Positions 44,790 through 56,985 of a stretch of DNA of 64,000 nt are shown one piece after another (the first letter of the stretch is position 1; each line of letters opens with the position of its first letter). The stretch is from Perognathus longimembris pacificus (lineage: Eukaryota > Chordata > Mammalia > Rodentia > Heteromyidae): contig NC_063168.1 in assembly GCF_023159225.1 (NCBI RefSeq), forward strand, positions 49,927,776 to 49,991,775, read 5' to 3'. The notes beneath the pieces were generated by a model. It was not told the origin of the DNA. It did not search any database and saw nothing but the letters and a program-made list of their open reading frames with translations. Made by a program: the position numbers and the translations under genes.

Positions 44790-46000
44790 CCATGCTTATC
44801 CTCCACTGGTGGTGGACTTCCATCCCTTTTCCATTGCTCTGGTGTAGCACCAATAGGAGGCAGGCCTGAGTCCTGTGTCTCAGAGGTAAAGTCTTCTCCA
44901 CAGCCCTGCTCTCCTCCCAGCTATGCAAGATATCTAATGGTCTGGTTGGTTTTCTGCCCCTGTGCCAGGGTAGATACTCATGTTCTTTTTCCTTTCCCTG
45001 GCTGCAATGGGTCTTTACCTGCCCTAGATGGATCAGAGTTTACCGTCCTTCCCTAGTGGCCTGAATCTTTATTTTATAAAGGGTTGGGTGGGCGTTGTGC
45101 TTATCCTACAGCATCACTGCTCCCTTCTCCAAGTTTGCACCATTAAGGACGAATTGCTCCAGTTTCCTGCCACTGCTGGAATGTTCTTCTGAATGTCTGG
45201 GAGAGACTTGTGGGAAAGGACTGTGAATGGGTGCAAACTAGTCTTTTTCTATATTTCCTGGATGTTCTCTGCTCACCCCCACCCCTCCCCGTCCTCCTCA
45301 TTCAGCCTCTAGCTATTCCTTACAGAGTTCAACCAAATGTTTACTTACTATTAGGATGTTTGATTTTTTTTTCCCCCCTGCTCTGCTCTGCCACGGAGGA
45401 GCCCATGGTTGCAGAACTCCTTCTTCCTTCCCATCTGAAGTGTCATTCCTTAGGATTTCAGGACATTGAATTCCAGGAATAGGTTCAAGAGAAGTTAGGA
45501 AATTTTATAAGTTTTCCACGTTTCCTTCTATTACTCAGGCCGGAACAAGAATCTCTCCAGCACTCTACATCCCAATCCCTTCCTAGACATCCACATTCTC
45601 CTTTCAAATCGGCCTGCATTTTCTGCCTCACTCCACTAGCTGCTCATTGTGGGTTCTTCCTTTTTGGGGAGCCCAGTGCCTGCTGTTCATGCAATTGACA
45701 CTGGAAGACAACAGATGGGGAACTCTAAGAGAGAAGCTACGTAAAAGCTCCCTGGTTGCCTATTCTCCTTGGAAAGGGTTCTTGCTAAGTTTTGATTTTC
45801 TTGTGGGTAGAGGAGTGACTGGTTCACAGTAGGAATGCAATAAGCATGTGCTGAGCTACCAAAGCTGGAGCGACTGACCTTAGAAAGCAGTTACTCCTCT
45901 TATGCTGCAGGCCTAACTCAATTTTGTGAGATTCTCTAAAACAGTAAGCTAAAAGCAAAAGGATTAGTGGTGGCACTCCAGTGCTAGAGTAATTATCTAG
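44790..46000. other. Unique DNA
   Basis: No gene or clear repeat; the frame 45210-45482 has no recognised domain. Confidence 0.45.
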
Positions 46001-46021
46001 TAAGTACAACACCTTAGTTTT

Positions 46022-46226
46022 ACCTTTTTTTTTTTTGCCAGTCCTGGGGCTTGAACTCAGGGCCTAAGCACTGTCCCTGGCTTCTTTTTGCTCAAGGCTA
46101 GCACTCTGCCACTTGAGCTGCAGCGCCACCTCTGGCCTTTCCTATATATGTGGTGCTGAGGAATTGAACCCAGAGCTTCATGTATATGAGGCGACCACTC
46201 TTGCCACTAGGCCATATTCCCAGCCC
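46022..46226 (-). repeat. IDL-Geo SINE
   Basis: Flanked by acaccttagtttta and acaccttggtttta, a target duplication with one difference. Confidence 0.93.
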
Positions 46227-46259
46227 TAACACCTTGGTTTTAATCTTCAGTACTTAAAA

Positions 46260-47500
46260 AAAAAATAAATAAAGGTCTGGGTTCAGATGTGATGGGAGCC
46301 AAGGGGTATTTGGTCTCAAGAGAAGGATGAAGGAGAGGAACAAGAAACAGAGGGTAACTGCCAAGAAGGATGTATATCTAGCAATGCGATACAGTGTCTG
46401 CTGTCTAGTGGACCAATCTAGTTCCACAAAGATATAGTGGCTTTAAATAATCACCAGGGAGTCCTGATGAATCCCTAACCCATTTTTGTGCATTTTCATC
46501 AAAACCCTAATGAAAATGTCACCTGACGAGCATCTCTCCTATGAGAACTTTTGCCTGTGCTCCTTCCCATTGGCTAGTTGGGGTGCATTCTGGGAGAAGA
46601 GAGGCTGAGACCAGACTAAGGCAGGCAGGGCGCTGGGCCATGCTAAGCTCCATGGAGGGATCCATGAAGGGCAGTCCCCTGCAAGCTGTGTGACTGCTGC
46701 ACTGAGGCAGTGGGGAAAGCTGGGGCTGGGCTGATCTCTGTGTGGCTGGGGGCTGCATTGCTGGCTGAGGGGTGACAGATGGACTTGAAGGCTAAAATGT
46801 TTCCATTCAGTGCATTTCTCCCATTTGACCATTAGGTGGCGACACTTCCCTTCAAACAGAATCAAAGTCACTAAACTGGATAACACAACATTGATTCTCT
46901 GAGGACATGGAGTTCCCCTTCTGGGTTTTGGGAGGAGGCTTGGCTTACCTGATTATCATGGAGTTAAGCTGGTGATGGACTTTGGCTCCGTCTGGTCATC
47001 CTGTCAAAAGTTATTGAGAGATCACTATGCCTAGCTCAGGGCTGTGTGCTGAGGAGCAGAGCAGGACAGGGCCCAACAATGAACAATATCCAGCAAAGCG
47101 ACTCCCTTGACTGTACTTGCAGTCTTCTAAGGGAGGCAGACAGTAAGAAAGTAGTTACAAAACAGTGGGCCCATTTCAACTGTGGTAAGTGCTACAAATG
47201 ATCCATAGAAGACCATGTTATGAGACCATATTAATGGGAAGACTTTGGTCTTATCTGTGAGGAAAGGCTGCTGTCAACAAAACATCACACATTCTAACAA
47301 TCCCATCCCTTCACATACCCTGCTATATCCACCATCACACATGGCATTCCTATACTATAGCTGATGGAACCCCCCCCCACCCCCCAGTAACATCCCATCA
47401 TCCCCTACAATATAAAATTCCATCACAGACTTAGTTACAGACCCTATTCTATTCTCCATACCCTCTACCATAACCACGAAGAAATCCCTTTATAGTTCTT
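46260..47500. other. Unique DNA
   Basis: No gene recognised; contains the candidate CTCF site at 46829 and a C-rich run near 47370-47386. Confidence 0.45.
46829..46842 (+). promoter_or_regulatory. Candidate CTCF-binding site
   Basis: ccattaggtggcga matches the CTCF core with one deviation. Orientation is opposite to the 31511 site, so the two point away from each other. Confidence 0.35.
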
Positions 47501-47504
47501 TTCT

Positions 47505-47665
47505 TTTTTTACAATTTATTTTAGCATTAAGTAGTTGTACAAAGGAGTTTCAATTCCATAAGTGGGGTTAGGAGTAAATGCATCTTGATCAATTTCACCT
47601 CTTCCATTTTTCTCCAGCATTTCTCCCCTCTCACCCCAATCTCCTTACATAGTATACATTGAATT
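47505..47665 (-). repeat. Unclassified retroposon 3' end, copy 3
   Basis: The complement reads gaaattgatcaagatgc, aactcctttgtacaactac and ctaaaataaattg plus an A-rich end, matching 10196-10335 and 34690-34905. Confidence 0.6.
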
Positions 47666-47858
47666 TGTACATAGTATACATTGAATACAAAGATCTCATC
47701 TGCTCACCCTTCCTACTTCCATTTGTATTCCCCTTGAGTATCTTATCCTTATCTCCACAAACTTCATTGCAAATCTTAGGGCTTACCCTAGTGCCATATC
47801 TCAAGGAGCTCTAATGCCTCCACTATACCCCACAGGCAATAATAGATCCTTCTTTCCT

Positions 47859-47955
47859 TCTTTGCCAATACTGGGGCTTGAACTCAGGGTCTAAGCACTA
47901 TCCCTTAGCTTTTTTTTGTTCAAGGCTTACAGGCATGAGCCACCAGTGCCAGCTA
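47859..47955 (-). repeat. 7SL-Geo SINE with a large internal deletion
   Basis: The right arm (ggggcttgaactcagggtc, gttcaaggc) runs straight into the start of the left arm (ttacaggcatgagccaccag); about 130 bp between them are missing. Confidence 0.8.
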
Positions 47956-48187
47956 GTGTTCCTGAAAACATTTGGCAAGTGAATAACCAGCCAAGTCAGC
48001 ATACATCCCACTTTTTGTCACAGGCTTGTTGTGGCTCCTGCCACAGAGCTGGGCTCATAGCCGCTGATGACAAAGATGCCGTCCTCTGGGAAAGTGCAGT
48101 GGGGGAAGCGTCTCACCTGGATGCTCTCCTGACTTTACTCAGTCCAATGACCCAGACAACTCCCCAAAGGCTGATTACTACTGCAAG

Positions 48188-48425
48188 AGCCAGGGGCTCA
48201 CACTTGGAATCCTTACTACTCAGGAGGCTGAGACTTAAGGATCAAGGTTTGAATCCAGTCCAGGCAGGAAAGTCTGCGAGATTCTGATCTCCAATTGACG
48301 ACCAGAAAACCAAAAGTAGAGTGGTGGCTCAAGTGGTAGAGCGCTATCCTTGAGTGAAAAAAAAAAAAAATTAAGACCGTACCCAGCCTCTGAATTCAAG
48401 CCCTATTACCAGCACACGAGCGCGC
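48188..48425 (+). repeat. 7SL-Geo dimeric SINE
   Basis: gccaggggctcacacttgg to gaattcaagccctattacc; continues into the CA repeat. Confidence 0.88.
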
Positions 48426-48430
48426 GCTCG

Positions 48431-48477
<47 letters not shown>
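48431..48477. repeat. (CA)n microsatellite at a SINE tail
   Basis: About 22 CA units preceded by a cgcgcgctcg stretch. Confidence 0.95.
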
Positions 48478-48479
<2 letters not shown>

Positions 48480-48789
48480 GGAAGTACTTGGGCCCTTGCC
48501 CCAGGCCTGAGGTCTGACTTGGTCCATGACACACCCATCATGGGTGGCTACTCTTTTACCTTGGAATGTACCAGGCTCCTAATTATGGTTAGCCATTGGC
48601 TAATAGGCTCTTTGCTGACAGCGTCTCCTTCTTCCCCCTGGAAGGCCAGAGAATTCAGAGGAAAGCATGCCACGGCTGGAAGAAATACACTTCAAGGAAT
48701 CACCTCCTTCAACATCTGATTCCTCTTCCTCTTTCCTGATTTTCTTTATGAAGTGTTTCTTATTTGGGGACAGGAGAGGAGGGGACTGA

Positions 48790-48918
48790 GACAAGTTCTA
48801 TGTTGCTCAGGCAGGATTTGAACTCAATATGTAGCCTAGGTTGTCCTTGAATTCATGATCCTCCTGCTTCAGGCTGCAGAGTGCTGGGATTACGGGTGTA
48901 TATCACCATACACTGCTC
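48790..48918 (-). repeat. B1 SINE
   Basis: acaagttctatgttgctcagg, ccttgaattcatgatcctcc and gagtgctgggattacgggtg on the minus strand. Confidence 0.82.
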
Positions 48919-49004
48919 ATAGTTCTTTTAGGAATGTAAGTGCACGGCCATCTTACTTAGCAGCAAGAGATAGGAGGAAACACATGACCCTGTCTAACTT
49001 TTTC

Positions 49005-49100
49005 ACATAATAAGTAAGTAAACCGAGGCCCCGAGAATGGAAGTCAATCTGTCCACACCCCATAGCAGGTCAGTGCAGAGCCAGAGCTGCAGACACGCTC
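49005..49100 (+). repeat. MIR fragment
   Basis: gtaaaccgaggccccgagaatgg and agcaggtcagtgcagagcc follow the 3' half of MIR. Confidence 0.65.
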
Positions 49101-49860
49101 CACCAAGTGTTCTTCCAGAGGCCGCCCTTTGTGCAGCCTCTTTGTTAACATTAGCCAAGAAATGCTACTTCCATTAGAAAGGCACGTCCAATGCAAACCA
49201 CTCCAGAGATTACATTTCAAAGATTGATAGACATGGCTTTTGCATTATCTGCTGTTTTGGATTAGCTATGCTGTGGCTTCATTCTTTAGGGCTGATATTG
49301 GGAGTGGGAGGGATGGGGAGTTGGGGGTAGGGAGCTAATTTTGAGTCCCACTCTCAGGCCCTAGGCTCTAGCCTGTGAGATTAAGCTTGAGAAGGACAGG
49401 GTGATCCAGCCTATATTTTCAGTCTGTCAGGAGATTTCATTGTTTAAACAAACATTTCAGCGAAGCCATCCAGCTGGGCAGTGATTTATGGCTCTGGCTA
49501 CAGTTTTTCCCCAACAAAGATAAACAATCCTGTAACTTTGGGGACTGGGACTCCTGGTTCTAATAACTTGGAGTTGGCTGGACCACGCCAGCCATCGCTT
49601 GGTCTGGGATTTGGTTAGGATCTGTTCACACTGGTCCTGTGGCTGAGCCACAAACCTTTGGGAGCCGAGTTGTGTTTGGATGCTAGAACCAGTCTTCATG
49701 GCAGAGGAAAATGGGAGGAAGGGGTGAAAGAACTCAGGGTTGGGGTTTCTGGCTCATCCCCCCCCCCCTTCTAGGACCTTGTAATAATCTGCATTCTTCC
49801 AGGTAGATTGCTGATATTTTGAGTTAACAGCTTTTGTTCTTCCACAGTTTGGTAATCGCA
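49101..49860. other. Unique DNA
   Basis: No gene recognised; 49457-49699 is a short minus-strand frame without known motifs. Confidence 0.45.
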
Positions 49861-49867
49861 TATCGTT

Positions 49868-50067
49868 TTTTTTGGCCAGTCCTGGGCCTTGGACTCAGGG
49901 CCTGAGCACCATCCCTGGCTTCTTCCCGCTCAAGGCTAGCACTCTGCCACCTGAGCCACAGCGCCCCTTCTGGCCGTTTTCCATATATGTGGTGCTGGGG
50001 AATGGAACCGAGAGCTTCATGTGTAGGAGGCAAGCACTCTTGCCACTAGGCCATATTCCCAGCCCTC
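49868..50067 (-). repeat. IDL-Geo SINE
   Basis: Flanked by catatcgtttt on both sides (49857-49868 region and 50069-50079). Shares gtgtaggaggcaagcac with the copy at 62100-62309, suggesting a subfamily. Confidence 0.93.
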
Positions 50068-50561
50068 ACATATCGTTTTCTTTCTGCGGAACTATGCCAG
50101 ATTGGACATCGTGTCTGTGTGCTTGTAGAACCTCTTCCACCCTTGGGTCCTGCATGGATGTGAGCTTCAGCCTGTCCAGTCATTCTTGTAATCATAGCAT
50201 CTGACTAAGAGAGTCAGAGATTATCTAATCCAATGCAGCACAGCAAAAGGCAGTAAGATATTTGCAGGGGATGCTGGGAGAGAGACAAATGCCCTCCTCT
50301 GTTCTTGAACTGGGGATAGTGTGGGAGTATAAACGACCACCAGAGTTTTAGCCACCATCTTGCCTCCAAGGGAACATGCCTGTGAGACAATGGAAGTAAG
50401 GAAGAAACGCTGCGGGCAGGAGACTGACCAGCTCCTGGTGACAAGCTTGGAGTTGTGAATCTTCACAACTTCTCATTTTACTGAAGAAGTGAGTATTCCT
50501 TCACTTGCAACTGATACCCACCAATACCTACCATCGGACACAGTGGCAGAAGCCAACTATA

Positions 50562-50763
50562 GGGCTGGGGATATGGCCTAGTGGCAAGAGTGCTTGCCTT
50601 GTATACATGAGGCCCTGGGTTCAATTCCCCAGCACCACATATACAGAAAATGGCCAGAAGTGGCGCTGTGGCTCAGGTGGTAGAGTGCTAGCCTTGAGCA
50701 AAAAGAAGGCAGGGACAGTGCTCAGGCCCTGAGTCTAAGCCCCAGGACTGGCCAAAAAAAAAA
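50562..50763 (+). repeat. IDL-Geo SINE
   Basis: Flanks agaagccaactatag on both sides (15 bp) mark the target duplication. Confidence 0.94.
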
Positions 50764-50962
50764 AAAAAAAGAAGCCAACTATAGTCTCCAACTGAGCATT
50801 TGGATTCCATGGTTTAGTAAAAGAAGAGTAACACCTTCTTCACGGTCACCTTGATCTGATTGTATTAATTTGTTTCAACAGCAGTGTAAGGAGCTGGAGA
50901 GATGCAGTGTAGCTCCCATTGAGTTCTTGGTTCAGTAGAGGGGAAACACAGCATAGGTTTTT

Positions 50963-51190
50963 GTTTTTTTTTCCGGTCATGGGGCTTGAACTCTGGGCCT
51001 GGGTGCTGTCCCTGAGCTCTTCAGCTCAAGGCTAGTGCTCTACCACTTGAGCCACAGTGCTACTTCCTGTTTTCTGGTAGTTAATTGGAGATAAGGACTT
51101 TCTTGCCCTGGCTGGCTTTAAACTGCGATTTGTAGAGTTCAGCCTTCTGAGTAGCTAGGATTACAGGTGTGAGCCACAGGCTCCCAGCTG
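50963..51190 (-). repeat. 7SL-Geo dimeric SINE
   Basis: catggggcttgaactctggg, agttaattggagataagg and gagtagctaggattacaggtg. Confidence 0.88.
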
Positions 51191-51282
51191 CTTTTTCTTG
51201 GCCAGTCAATCAGGGATTATTTTTTCCTGTCAAGCACATTGTCTTTAACTTCATCTTTCTAAAAGAAACCCAAATGAACGCT

Positions 51283-51455
51283 ACCCTATTACTGAGGAGG
51301 TTGTGATCTGAGGATCAAAGTTCAAAGACAGCCTGGGTAGACAAACCTGAGAGTTGTCTCCAAGTAACCATCAAAAAGCAAGGCTGGAAGTGTAGTTCAA
51401 ATGGGAGAGCACCAACTTAGCAAGCACAAGGGTCAAATCCCAGTACTATCAAAAC
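51283..51455 (+). repeat. Older B1/ID dimeric SINE
   Basis: The left arm is B1-like (tactgaggaggttgtgatctg), but the right arm (gcaccaacttagcaagcac, gggtcaaatcccagtac) is ID-like rather than Geo-like, a combination known in other rodents. Confidence 0.6.
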
Positions 51456-51591
51456 AGAAATTGTTCTTGCTGGATTATAGTGCTCGATCCTGAGATCATT
51501 GCCTGCTTGATAGTACAACTAACAACATGAGAGCTACTTGGGAACCTGTCTTGCACTCAGGATTTTTTCCTTCCTAGCATTGAACTCAGGA

Positions 51592-51642
51592 AGAGAGAAG
51601 AGGGGAGAGAAGAGAGGAAGAGGGATAGAGAGAGAGAGAGTT
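51592..51642. repeat. GA-rich tract
   Basis: Imperfect gagaagagagg then agagagagagag. Confidence 0.85.
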
Positions 51643-52024
51643 TGCAAAAAGCTGGCAAACAAAGTGGGCTGACGAAAGTTATAAAGTCGAATACTCTTAC
51701 CCTTCCATCTTCAGAACTTTCTGTCTGAAGCATGAAATTTAATCAGATGTGTAAAGATGTTGGAGAAACAAATGAACAAACCCCAGAGCAGAGAACGGGA
51801 TTCTGTGGGCAGGTGCAACATCTGTATTATTACAGCAAGAACAGAGATTGGAACTGGCTGTGAGACTGGGGTTGGAATCCTGTAACGTTGCTGTGGGTAA
51901 ACAGGCCCTGGGGAAAAATTGCTTTTCATTTCCTGAGATAGGAAGGGTGGGAACAGGGTGGGAGGAAGTGGCCATGAATCTCTAGAGACAGCAGTATCCA
52001 CATCCTCATTAGCCAGGGACCTGT

Positions 52025-52515
52025 CAGGTTGAGACCAGATGGCAAATATTTTATCCTGGAGAGTGTGTGTCAGAGAGAGAAGGCACAGCCTGGGTCAGGG
52101 AACTCACATGTGGAGCATGGGCTCCTACTGTGTGCTAGCCTACTGTGTGCTAACAGTGTTGTGTCATCCAGGATGTTTCTATTGTATTCTAAGTGTCAGG
52201 CCACTGGAGGGCTCACAGGTGCTGGGAATAAACCACCTTCCTATCAGGAAATGCCATCTGCATGGGCCTAGAAGCACAAGCCTGAGACCAACTGGAACCA
52301 CCTGGACTTGCAGAACAAGCCACGTGCCAACTACCATCACTGACCGAACCACCTTTTGCCCCTGCCATGTAAACCCTGCCTGAGCCAGGCCCAGGTGTGA
52401 ACTCTCTAATCCCGACTGAAGGGTCTGCCTGGAAGCATATGGGAACGTACCGCAATAAACTCTTTCAATCATCTCTACTGGTCTCTGCATGTGCTCTCTC
52501 CTTGCCTAGACCTTT
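52025..52515 (+). repeat. Likely solo LTR
   Basis: A signal gcaataaactctttcaatc near 52452 followed by tctactggtctctgc resembles the R/U5 boundary of class I LTRs; upstream it is C-rich (gagccaggcccagg). No second copy or internal retroviral sequence flanks it. Boundaries approximate. Confidence 0.45.
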
Positions 52516-52757
52516 CACTAAGTAAAAACGCCTGCTTGGAGCACGTCCCAGTGATCTATATGATTGTAGAGCAAACCACCACAAAGCTTCTCAGCTTAAG
52601 GCCATTTATGATTCGATATTTTATGGTTCTGTAGGTTCTCACTTGGGGTCCTCAGATGACAGCAGAAGTCATACAAGGGTCCCTAGGGGTCTAGATGATC
52701 CAGGCCACTCACCCCGATGACTGGTACTTGATGCTGGCTAGTCATCTGGGAAGGTGC

Positions 52758-52775
52758 GTTGGGGGGGGGGGGGGG
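52758..52775. repeat. Poly-G run
   Basis: About 17 consecutive G after gcgtt. Confidence 0.9.
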
Positions 52776-52907
52776 CTCAGTCAGAGCTGTTAATTTACAC
52801 ATGGCTCCATGTTGCTTTGGTTTTTCACAGTATGGTGCTTGGGTTCTGAAAAGGAATATCCTAAGAGCAAGCATTCCATGATGTCAGGGAAAACCTGTAA
52901 GGCCCCC

Positions 52908-53085
52908 CTCCTCCCCCCCCCCCCCGCCCCTCTCTGTACTAGGGGTTGAACTCAGGGCAAATGCTCTGCCATTCGAACCACATCCCAGCTCTTTTATTTG
53001 TATCTTCTTGACTACTAACTTCAGATCCTTTTGCCTTGGGCGCCAGTGGATGGGATCACAGTGTAGGCTACTACAGCCAGCTTTT
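52908..53085 (-). repeat. Old ID/B1 dimeric SINE with a C-run tail
   Basis: ctaggggttgaactcagggc and ccattcgaaccacatccc are ID-like; cttcagatccttttgcc and gatgggatcacagtgtagg are a weak B1-like arm. C-rich run at 52905-52926. Confidence 0.55.
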
Positions 53086-53356
53086 GTAAGGCTTCTTATA
53101 ACTTAGCCTTGGAGGTCCAAGGATGACGTCTTGTCCATTGCATTTCATGTCAAGAGAGAGGAATTAGGCTTCATCTCTTGATGTGGGTAGAGGTGGGGTA
53201 AGGAATTGAGGGGGGTATCTTTGGAGGCAAACTGCCACATTTACCATCTATGGCCAGGCTGGCTTCGTGGGCTTGCTACCTTTTCAGGTACACTTAAAAG
53301 GATCCGATCCTTGGTTTAATGCTCTATTGCTACCATCTTAAAAATTTTAACCTTTA

Positions 53357-53436
53357 GATTTTGGATGCTAGGATTGAACCCAATGCTCTATACATCCTAG
53401 GCAAGCATTCTACAACTTAGCTACACATCAACCCTT
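53357..53436 (-). repeat. ID-like SINE fragment
   Basis: ggatgctaggattgaaccc and cctaggcaagcattctac are the complement of the ID box pair. Confidence 0.65.
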
Positions 53437-55125
53437 CTAAATATATTTCAACAGGGAGCGCCACAGTTTTATTTTGTACTATGACTGGCAGGTTTTCTAG
53501 GGCTGGGGTATGTGCCAAGCTCTGTGCTAGGCAGAGGGCCATGAGATGCTGCCATTTTATATGCTTTCCCGGGCTCATATTCAGGTCCTCAGCCCATGCT
53601 GGGCAAGGCCAGAAAAGCTTCCAAGAATCTTAAAAATGTTCTCTTCCTCTCTCCACCCTGTCTCCTCCCTCACTTGCATTCCCAGGACCCCAGTGCTGAG
53701 GGCCTTGAAGGTAGAGCTTCCCATAGCAGGGGTGGGTGTGGAAACGGAGCATGCGTGGTGCCTACAAGGAATAAGGGCCACATAGAAGAGCCTGCCACTA
53801 GTACCAGCTCAGGTGGAAGTTCCTGGATGAGCCACTTGAAAGAGACTGAAGGAAGTTGGGGCAAATGTGGTCTGGGTTTAGAGCAGGAGGGATGGGAGGA
53901 AGGCTTTCTGGTCTTATGTAAAGAGCAGGTTGAGGGCTGGGCCACGCCTCTCTTCTAATCTACAGCCAGATACCTGATGGTTCCTCAAGGTCCAGGGCAT
54001 GACTTCTTCCAGAGTAGGAAATGGCCCAAAGAACCTCCCACAGCAGCCTCAGTCCAGCCCTTAACTAGAACACAAAGACAGATGACTCCCGAGGGAGGGT
54101 GCCACTTGTTTCAGACAATGCCCAGGTGTTTTTCAGGGGCAGCGTCCTGCTGTGATCCATGTTCACAGTAGTCTTTGAATTGCACGCATGAGGAAGATGT
54201 TGTCTTTTCCTCCAGAGGCAGAGGGCCTGTTCCCATCTGTGTGAGGCTAAGAGGGCTTAGGGAGGCTGCTAGTTTGAGAGAGCCAGTTCTAGTATTTCTC
54301 TAGAACAGACTTGCAAGTGGGCCACATGAAGCTCACTGGGCCATCACTCTTGGCTAGTGCTGGCCAATTGTCTGCTTGCTTGCAGTTTGGTTCCTTGGCC
54401 TCCTGGAGCTGATGTATAGCTGATGCTTTTCCCAGGCATCCTGCTCTTTGCTTTTAGGTGACTTTAGCCAATGGTGGTGGGGAGAAGGAGAAAGTCAAAG
54501 AGGAGAGTTCCTTTCTCTTTGCTTCTCATAGCGTCTTTGGCAGCTTCTTTATGGCTCCCTCTGAAGTCACTTGTCACCTCTCTCCCTGGCTGTGCTTCCC
54601 ACTGGTCAGCCCTGACCTCTTAGTCCCATCATGTGTGCAACTGCTTCTTTATTAAATTCTCTCTGTTGGAAAGGTCTTGTCTGATACCATGGGACATTTT
54701 TGCCTTTTAAATATCTAGGAAGCCCTGGAGGTAGGTGAGGTCCCGTGACCCACCCAGTTCTTCCACTCCTAGAGTCACAGTCCCAAGAGGACCCATGTGT
54801 GATTCACTCCTGTAATCACATTCTATAGTAGAGGAGAAATGAGAGGCAGCTTTAGCCCATTCCCACCAAGACTAGGTCATGAGCTCTTCAGACCATCTTG
54901 GTAGGGAGGAGGCCAGGGCTCAGCCAGAGTTCAGGGTTCAGGGGCTGTGGGCTGATGTCCCCAGAGGCTGGGGTGAAGGTAGACTGGTGACTACTAGTCT
55001 GACCATGGCGTATTCTCACATTGTATTGACTCTCATTGCTCACACTCCTATGTGTTGAAGGCCTGTGATAAGAGCAGGTAGTTTGGGAATTAGTTTAAAT
55101 GTGTATATGTCTTATTTGAGTGCTA
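53437..55125. other. Unique DNA
   Basis: No gene recognised. Overlapping frames on both strands at 53546-53958 show no known domain. Confidence 0.45.
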
Positions 55126-55187
55126 ATACATACATACATACATACATACATACATACATACATACATACATACATACATACATACAG
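55126..55187. repeat. (CATA)n microsatellite
   Basis: About 15 CATA units. Confidence 0.96.
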
Positions 55188-55552
55188 TAGGGCTTTCCCA
55201 TTTGCACAAATAAATATGCATTAACTTCTGGGAGGATGTGAGTCTCATGTGGATGAATTGAATCCTGGTTCCCAAGGTCACCTGATCTCTGATAAAGTCT
55301 TCTGGAGTGACTGGTGAGACAAGCCCAGAACAGAATTGATGGAGGAATTGCTAGCCAAGCTGCAGAATGGGCCATGTGTGAGAGGAACCCACGGTAGGGA
55401 CCCTCACCCTCCTTCCTTAGCTGGGAGTCTAGCTCCCTCCAGTTGTGTTCAGCACTGCAGATAACTCATCCGATTGGGCTGCAGAAGAAAAGCTGGTGAC
55501 ATGTCATGCAGGAGGATCTAGAGGAAAAAAGGATACAAAAGAGCAAAGAATT

Positions 55553-55798
55553 AGCTTGGTGCCAGTGGCTCACGCCTGCAATCCTAGCTACTCAGGAGAC
55601 TGAGATCTAGGGATCATGGTTCAAAGCCAGCCTGGGAAGAAAAGTCTGTGAAACTCTTACCTCTAATTAGCCACCAGAAAACTGGAACTGGTTCTGTGGC
55701 TCAAAGTGGCAGAGTGCTAGCCTTTTGAGAAAAGAACTCAGGGATAGTACCCAGGCCTTGAGTTCAAGCCCGGTGACCACCACCACCACCAACAAAAG
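55553..55798 (+). repeat. 7SL-Geo dimeric SINE
   Basis: gcttggtgccagtggctcac to ttcaagcccggtgacc with a (CAC)n-containing end. Confidence 0.9.
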
Positions 55799-55829
55799 GA
55801 ACAAGAATTAATGAAACTAGAATACTGAG

Positions 55830-55936
55830 ATAGAGAGAAAAAGGAGAGAAGGAAGGGAGGGAGAGAAGGAAAGAAGGAAGGAGGGAGGGAAGATGAGAGG
55901 GGAAGAGGGAGAAAAGGAGAGGAAGAGAGAGAGAAT
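55830..55936. repeat. Purine-rich GA/GGAA tract
   Basis: Imperfect agaaggaaggg-type repeats over about 105 bp, just 3' of the SINE. Confidence 0.9.
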
Positions 55937-56765
55937 CTTCACTATGACTTCCTGCTACAAGTAGCTTTTGTTACTGGTCCCTTCTGCCTCTCAGGTCTAT
56001 TTATAGGCTAGTTATGATCTATCATTTCCTGGGAACCAAGAAGGAAAAAGAAGATATTTTTAGTCTAGCTTCCCTCTCCTGTACCCTCATTATGGGAACA
56101 GTAGTCTCAGACCTGCCCTGGTTGTCCTGACCTGTCCCATCCCCATCAATGCCACCTGTCTCTCCCGCCAGCTGTATACTGGTAATATCGCTTGTTTCCT
56201 GTACCCTGTCCCTGTAGCTTCATCTTGGTAGCCCAGGTGGTCCTTCCAGGCATGAGGTCCTGTTTTACTTTCTTTGGTCACCCACAATGTCTACACCCCC
56301 AGATCTAGGCTGTTGTTGCATTCTGGAATCTGAAGATAGACATTCCTGTTGTGGCCTGTCTGCTTGGGTTTCCTAAGACCCCTCTGGAACTGCTCATGGC
56401 TGTGATTCACCTGCTGGAAACGACACCCTGTTAGCAAATGCTAGAGGGTCTGCTGCACCCCACCAGCCTCTGACTGTTATTGAGCTGCCACCTGTTGTCT
56501 GTTTCCACACCCTTGTTCACGGCCTTGTGCCTGTCACCCTGGATGGCTGCCCAGCAGCTGCAGCTTAGGCCGTCCTGCCAGCACCTTCCCCAGCCTGATG
56601 GGTGGTCCTGTCCAGTGTTTGGCCCTCCCAGCCTGTCTCATCTGCCCTATTCACCCGGCCACATCTGGCTGAATACAGAGAGCTAGGATAGCCTGGATGG
56701 GCTATGGCACACACAGCCAGATCTATGAGGGGAAGGAGGGGTCCAGAATTGGATTGGGAAACACC
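55937..56765. other. Unique DNA
   Basis: No gene or repeat recognised. Confidence 0.45.
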
Positions 56766-56769
56766 ATAA

Positions 56770-56985
56770 TTGCAAGAATAGCTAATGTTTATTGAGGTCT
56801 TCTAATGTGGCAGGCTCAATGATTTACCAAGATTATTGTGTGTATACTTTACAGTTCCCCTATGAACTAAGTGCTACGATATCCCTTCTCCACACAGGCA
56901 GCAATCAAGGCTAAATGCTCTTAAGTGAGTCCACTTCAGGTTCCCTAAGTTATGGAGTATTCAAATCCAGGGTGGTTGACCTGAA
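56770..56985 (+). repeat. MIR element
   Basis: aatagctaatgtttattgagg, ggcaggctcaatgatttacc and ccctatgaactaagtgctac follow the MIR core and 3' order. Confidence 0.8.

Noticed and set aside
55112..55375. Frame with a YVCM repeat
   Set aside because: Translation of the CATA microsatellite.
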